From the NCBI GenBank assembly GCA_035640715.1, contig DASQVO010000010.1, positions 1-7,825 on the forward strand: a stretch of 7,825 nucleotides of DNA, read 5' to 3'. The stretch comes from DASQVO01 sp035640715 (GTDB taxonomy: Bacteria > Actinomycetota > Actinomycetes > Streptosporangiales > Streptosporangiaceae). The position numbers and the translations under genes are program-made. Shown here in pieces: positions 4,932 to 7,825 of the stretch (its first letter is position 1; each line of letters starts with the position of its first letter). A model generated the notes under the pieces. That model saw nothing but the letters and a program-made list of their open reading frames with translations. It was not told the origin of the DNA and searched no databases.

Positions 4932-6629
4932 CTATGCAATAGAAGAAGCGCGCCGTTTGCTTCTCACATCCTGGGCCACCGGGCAAGGAGACGTCGCGGT
5001 CACCATGTCAGCGGCGCGATCGGCCGCGGCGTGCTCGCACAGAAAACCCGTGACGGCCCGGCCATCCTCGAGGGTGACCCGCCCGAGCATGAGGGGCTGG
5101 GGCAGCGCGGCGAGCAGTTCGCCGAGCACGGCTGGCGGCACAGACCACAGCTCGCCGTCGATCTGGTGGCCGCCGGTGCTGGTGCGCAGCAGTCCCAGCT
5201 GGGCCGGGCTGGTGCCGAGGGCGAGCATCCGGTAGTCGGGCGAGGTGCGGGCCGGCCCGATCAGCCGGGCACCGCGGAGCTGGCCGTTGAGCGGCTCGCC
5301 GGACAGGTGCGCGCCGAGCACCAGCAGTGGCAGCCCGGCCGGCGGCGGGGCGTCCGCCGCGGACTCGCCAGTGAGCAGCCGGGCGATGTCCGCGACCACC
5401 CGGTCGCCGAAGGCGGGCGCGAGCACGGACACCCCGAACGGCCCATCGTCCGCAGTCCCTGCCGGCACCGCGATCGCCGCCATGTCCAGCAGATTCACGA
5501 AGCTGGTGAAACGGCCGAGCCTGCTGTTCACCCCGATGGGGTCCGCGGCGACCTCCGCCAGCCGCGGATGTTCCGGCACCGTGGGCAGCAGCAGCGCGTC
5601 GACGCCCGCGAGCTGCTTGGCGGCCCGTGCCCGCAACAGGTCGAGCCGCTCGGTGTCCGCGACTAGTTCGTGTGCGGGAATCTCCCGCGCGGCGCCGATA
5701 ATGGCCCGCACACTCGGATCCGCGTCCACCGCGGCCTCGACGGCTGGCCCCACCGCGGCGTACCGCTCGGCGATGAAAGCCCCCGAGTACAGCAGCTTCC
5801 CGGCCGCCACGAACGGCTCCACGTCGATCGTGACGATCTTGGACCCCTGTGCGGAAAGCCTTTGAACGGCCGCGTTGAACGCGGCGACCGTGCCCGGCGA
5901 CATCCCTTGGAGCCCGCTTGAGGCGGGAACCCCGACCGTCGGGTCCGGTGGCGCGGCCAACGGCGCGTCCGGCGGCAGTGGGCGACCCGTCGCACTGGCC
6001 ATGACCTCCGCGGCGTGCTCGGCCGCGGCGACGGTGCGGGCGAACACGCTCACGCAGTCGTAGGAACGGGAGGCGGGCACTACACCGGTGGTCGGAATAC
6101 GCCCGATGGTCGGCTTAAGCCCGACAATGCCCTGAAGTGCCGCAGGCACCCGCCCCGACCCGGCGGTGTCGGTGCCCAGTGCCAGATCAGCGATGCCGAG
6201 CGCGACGGCGACCGCTGAACCCGAACTGGACCCGCCGGAGATCCGGTCCGGTAGGGTCGCGCACCGCACCGCCCCGTACGGGCTGCGGGTGCCGACGAGC
6301 CCGGTGGCGAACTGGTCGAGGTTCGTCTTGCCCAGCACGATCGCGCCCTGTTCGGTGAGCCGCGAGACCGCTGGTGCCGACACTTCTGGCAGATAAGCGA
6401 ACGAGGGGCAGGCCGCAGTCGTCGGCAAGCCCGCCACGTCGATGTTGTCCTTGACCGCGACCAGCACCCCGCGCAGCGGCAGGACCTCTCCTGCGGCAGC
6501 CCGGGCGTCCAGCGCGGTCGCCTCAGCGAGCACATCGTTCCGCTCGCGCAGGTGGATCCACACTTCGGGCCGGTCGACCTCGGCGATCCGCGCGTAGGCT
6601 TCGCTGACCCGTTCGGTCGCCGTCCTCAC
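4932..6629 (-). CDS. atzF: Allophanate hydrolase (AtzF-like), with altered C-terminal tail
   Basis: A cytoplasmic amidase-signature enzyme that splits allophanate to ammonia and CO2, the last step of biuret and cyanuric-acid catabolism. In the 565-residue product the Ser-cisSer-Lys triad fits K60 (VAVKDNID), S134 (SGGSSSGS) and S158 (GTDTAGSGR). The spacing of 74 and 24 equals that of AtzF (K91, S165, S189). The C-terminal allophanate-hydrolase domain begins near residue 434 (PLLVLGAHLSGEPLNGQL) and runs to about GFLCEHAAADRAAD (528-541). GTG 6627-6629 is chosen because GTGA overlaps the biuH stop by 4 nt; the frame stays open to 6803 inside biuH, but that part is antisense-like in character. 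Relatives usually end with a Gly-Trp-Arg-x-Tyr-Leu tail. Here residues from about 543 on (TATSPCPVAQDVRSKRRASS) do not match, and codons change to AGA, AAA, TCT and ATT. Urea amidolyase is excluded because there is no carboxylase part. Confidence 0.93.
   Translation of the reverse strand: MRTATERVSEAYARIAEVDRPEVWIHLRERNDVLAEATALDARAAAGEVLPLRGVLVAVKDNIDVAGLPTTAACPSFAYLPEVSAPAVSRLTEQGAIVLGKTNLDQFATGLVGTRSPYGAVRCATLPDRISGGSSSGSAVAVALGIADLALGTDTAGSGRVPAALQGIVGLKPTIGRIPTTGVVPASRSYDCVSVFARTVAAAEHAAEVMASATGRPLPPDAPLAAPPDPTVGVPASSGLQGMSPGTVAAFNAAVQRLSAQGSKIVTIDVEPFVAAGKLLYSGAFIAERYAAVGPAVEAAVDADPSVRAIIGAAREIPAHELVADTERLDLLRARAAKQLAGVDALLLPTVPEHPRLAEVAADPIGVNSRLGRFTSFVNLLDMAAIAVPAGTADDGPFGVSVLAPAFGDRVVADIARLLTGESAADAPPPAGLPLLVLGAHLSGEPLNGQLRGARLIGPARTSPDYRMLALGTSPAQLGLLRTSTGGHQIDGELWSVPPAVLGELLAALPQPLMLGRVTLEDGRAVTGFLCEHAAADRAADMVTATSPCPVAQDVRSKRRASSIA
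4944..4964. terminator. Hairpin between convergent genes, possible weak terminator
   Basis: AGAAGC (4944-4949) and GCTTCT (4959-4964) are perfect 6-bp arms around a 9-nt loop. Read on the minus strand the hairpin is followed by a T-rich TTCTATT, loosely like an intrinsic terminator for the biuret operon. It lies inside the last codons of the allophanate hydrolase frame, which is odd unless that tail is not original. It is short, so this is only a possibility. Confidence 0.25.
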
Positions 6630-7303
6630 AGGACCGCCAGCACGTCGGCGGACGTCGCGACGGCACCGAAAACGCCGCCTTGCATGGTGACCATCTTCAG
6701 CGCGGCGTCGTGGTTGGCCTTGTCGGTGGCGCCGGTGCAGTCGGCGAGCACGAGGCACTCGTAGCCGCGGTCGTTGGCCTCCCGCATCGTGGTGTGCACG
6801 CACACATCGGTGGTGATGCCGGTGAGGATCAGGTCAGTGATGCCACGCGTGCGCAGCAGCAGGTCCAGATCGGTTGCGTAGAACGCGCTCTTGCCGGGCT
6901 TGTCGACGACGATCTCCCCGCCGACCGGCGCGACCTCGGGCACGATTTCCCAGCCCGGCTCGCCACGCACCAGGATCCGGCCGGCCGGGCCGGCGGACCC
7001 GATCGCGGCGCCGATCCGCTCCGAACGCCACAGCTTGTTAGCGGGCAGGTCGGACAGGTCCGGGCGGTGGCCTTCCCTGGTATGCACCACCAGCATGCCT
7101 GCTCGCCGCGCCGCCGCGAGCAGGCTGGCCGTGGGCCCGAGGCCGGCACGGGTCAGCGAAAGGTCATAGCCCATCTTGTCGACGTAGCCGCCTGGACCGC
7201 AAAAGTCGGTCTGCCAGTCGATACACAGCAGCGCCGTCCGGTCGAGCGCGACCGGTCCGTGGAAAGGCCACGGGTAGGGAGTGGCGTCGACCTGGCCCGT
7301 CAT
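6626..7303 (-). CDS. biuH: Biuret amidohydrolase (isochorismatase-like family)
   Basis: A 225-residue cysteine hydrolase that converts biuret to allophanate and ammonia. From memory it closely follows the Rhizobium BiuH pattern: PYPWPFHG at 10-17, CIDWQTDFCGPGGYVDKMGY at 27-46, HTREGHRPDLSDLPANKLWR at 74-93, RGEPGWEIVPE, DKPGKSAF, and GITTDVCVHTTMREANDRGY at 162-181. The Asp-Lys-Cys triad would be D29, K135 and C168. The spacing (106 and 33) equals that of D36, K142 and C175 in the Rhizobium enzyme. ATG 7301-7303 overlaps the regulator's stop as ATGA, and GGGGGAAGG lies just upstream. The downstream neighbour uses the product allophanate, which favours BiuH over other isochorismatase-like amidases such as RutB or N-carbamoylsarcosine amidase. 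The frame remains open upstream to 7648, but that overlaps the regulator and is a shadow. The gene appears intact. Confidence 0.93.
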   Translation of the reverse strand: MTGQVDATPYPWPFHGPVALDRTALLCIDWQTDFCGPGGYVDKMGYDLSLTRAGLGPTASLLAAARRAGMLVVHTREGHRPDLSDLPANKLWRSERIGAAIGSAGPAGRILVRGEPGWEIVPEVAPVGGEIVVDKPGKSAFYATDLDLLLRTRGITDLILTGITTDVCVHTTMREANDRGYECLVLADCTGATDKANHDAALKMVTMQGGVFGAVATSADVLAVL

Positions 7304-7825
7304 GCCTTCCCCCGGTGCAGTGCCATCTGGGTCAGCGCGCGCACCACGCGCTGCTCGACCACCTCCATGGACTCCCCGACGTGGCGGTGCAGCGCGATCA
7401 GCGCCTCGTCTAGCCGACGGGCAAGGACCAGTTCGACGATCTGGATGTGGTCGGCGATGGTGGACTCGATCCGGTCCACAGTGAGGAAGTCGTACATCCG
7501 TACCGGGCGGATCCGGGCATTCACCGCCTCCAGCGCCGCAGTCAGCGCCGGGTTGCCCGACGCGCGGGACAGCCTGACGTGGAAGTCCTCGTCGAGCAGG
7601 ACGAACCGGGGATCGGCGGGCGGCGGATCGTCGCGCAACGCCTGCCATTCCTCCAGAAGCGTTTCGAGAATGGCCATGTCGTGGACGATCGACTCGGTGT
7701 CCAGCGCGCGGGCCAGCCCGCGCAGCTCGATGGTGATCCGCAGTTCATAAAGATCCCGCAGCTCTGACAGATCGGGCGGCACCGGGAAATACCCGCCGTC
7801 CTGCCGCACCAGCAAGCCGTCGGCG
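7300..7825 (-). CDS. GntR-family (FadR/FCD subfamily) transcriptional regulator, N-terminus outside window
   Basis: The C-terminal part of a FadR-type repressor or activator, probably the local regulator of biuH-atzF. The frame is open to the window edge and begins with ADGLLVRQDGGYFPV, the wing end of the GntR winged helix. The helix-turn-helix itself lies outside. The all-helical FCD ligand-binding domain follows, with its likely metal ligands: Asp and His in DEDFH, His in ADHIQIVELV, and His in LHRHVGES. These domains bind small carboxylates through a metal ion. Here the effector could be biuret, allophanate or a related amide (inference). The stop TGA overlaps the biuH ATG by 4 nt, so regulator and enzymes are translated from one message and autoregulation is likely. 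The promoter is beyond 7825. An internal ATG near 7815 exists but would remove the DNA-binding domain and is not the start. Confidence 0.9.
   Translation of the reverse strand, partial: ADGLLVRQDGGYFPVPPDLSELRDLYELRITIELRGLARALDTESIVHDMAILETLLEEWQALRDDPPPADPRFVLLDEDFHVRLSRASGNPALTAALEAVNARIRPVRMYDFLTVDRIESTIADHIQIVELVLARRLDEALIALHRHVGESMEVVEQRVVRALTQMALHRGKA

Noticed and set aside
4917..5666. 249-codon plus-strand frame after the toxin
   Set aside because: Overlaps the allophanate hydrolase antisense and has His/Arg/Gln-rich shadow composition.
6630..6803. Upstream extension of the allophanate hydrolase to an ATG at 6803
   Set aside because: It lies inside biuH in another frame and is Arg/His-rich. 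The GTG overlapping the biuH stop fits the operon layout and family length.
7304..7648. Upstream extension of biuH to 7648
   Set aside because: It overlaps the GntR regulator and is shadow-like. BiuH homology begins at the ATG 7301-7303.
6680..7750. 356-codon plus-strand frame opposite biuH and the regulator
   Set aside because: Antisense to two strongly supported genes; low-complexity Ser/Arg-rich content.
1..7825. CRISPR array, tRNA/rRNA genes or complete insertion sequence
   Set aside because: No regularly spaced direct repeats, cloverleaf-like genes or transposase with terminal inverted repeats were seen on either strand by eye. A covariance-model scan was not possible.

Overview
The DNA is GC-rich throughout, with strong G/C preference at third codon positions, GTG starts and 4-nt stop/start overlaps. 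This points to a high-GC actinobacterium. A Pseudonocardiaceae- or Streptomyces-like host is my inference from codon style and gene families, not something the sequence proves.

Left block (1-1234, minus strand): remains of a two-gene heterodimeric ABC exporter. One gene keeps only its ATPase domain. It overlaps by 4 nt the next permease-ATPase gene, which runs off the window. The ATPase gene has lost its membrane half exactly where an opposing tyrosine-recombinase (integrase) reading frame begins at 1235. That integrase is itself cut off after about 62 codons.

Middle block (about 1235-5000): a mixed, partly decayed stretch. It holds the integrase stub, a small DUF1801 (YdhG-like) gene with unusual codon use, a small unknown CxxC protein, an intact family VIII esterase/class C beta-lactamase-like serine hydrolase, a gene-poor interval with a weak reading frame, and a toxin-antitoxin pair. 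The pair is a small acidic antitoxin followed by a VapC-type PIN toxin, whose reading frame follows the antitoxin stop directly and has no usable start codon.

Right block (about 5000-7825, minus strand): a compact biuret-degradation operon. Its order is a GntR/FCD regulator (partial, N-terminus outside the window), then biuret amidohydrolase (biuH), then allophanate hydrolase (atzF-like). Each junction is a 4-nt overlap (ATGA, then GTGA). BiuH would turn biuret into allophanate plus ammonia, and AtzF would split allophanate into ammonia and CO2, so the operon would supply nitrogen under control of the GntR protein. The last ~20 codons of the allophanate hydrolase look replaced by foreign sequence.

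Both backbone blocks are therefore damaged where they meet the middle block. This fits a degraded insertion, or a series of deletions and insertions, between an ABC exporter locus and a nitrogen-scavenging operon. I found no CRISPR array, tRNA, rRNA or complete insertion sequence. The closest thing to an unusual system is the start-less but catalytically complete PIN toxin fused in frame behind its antitoxin stop.
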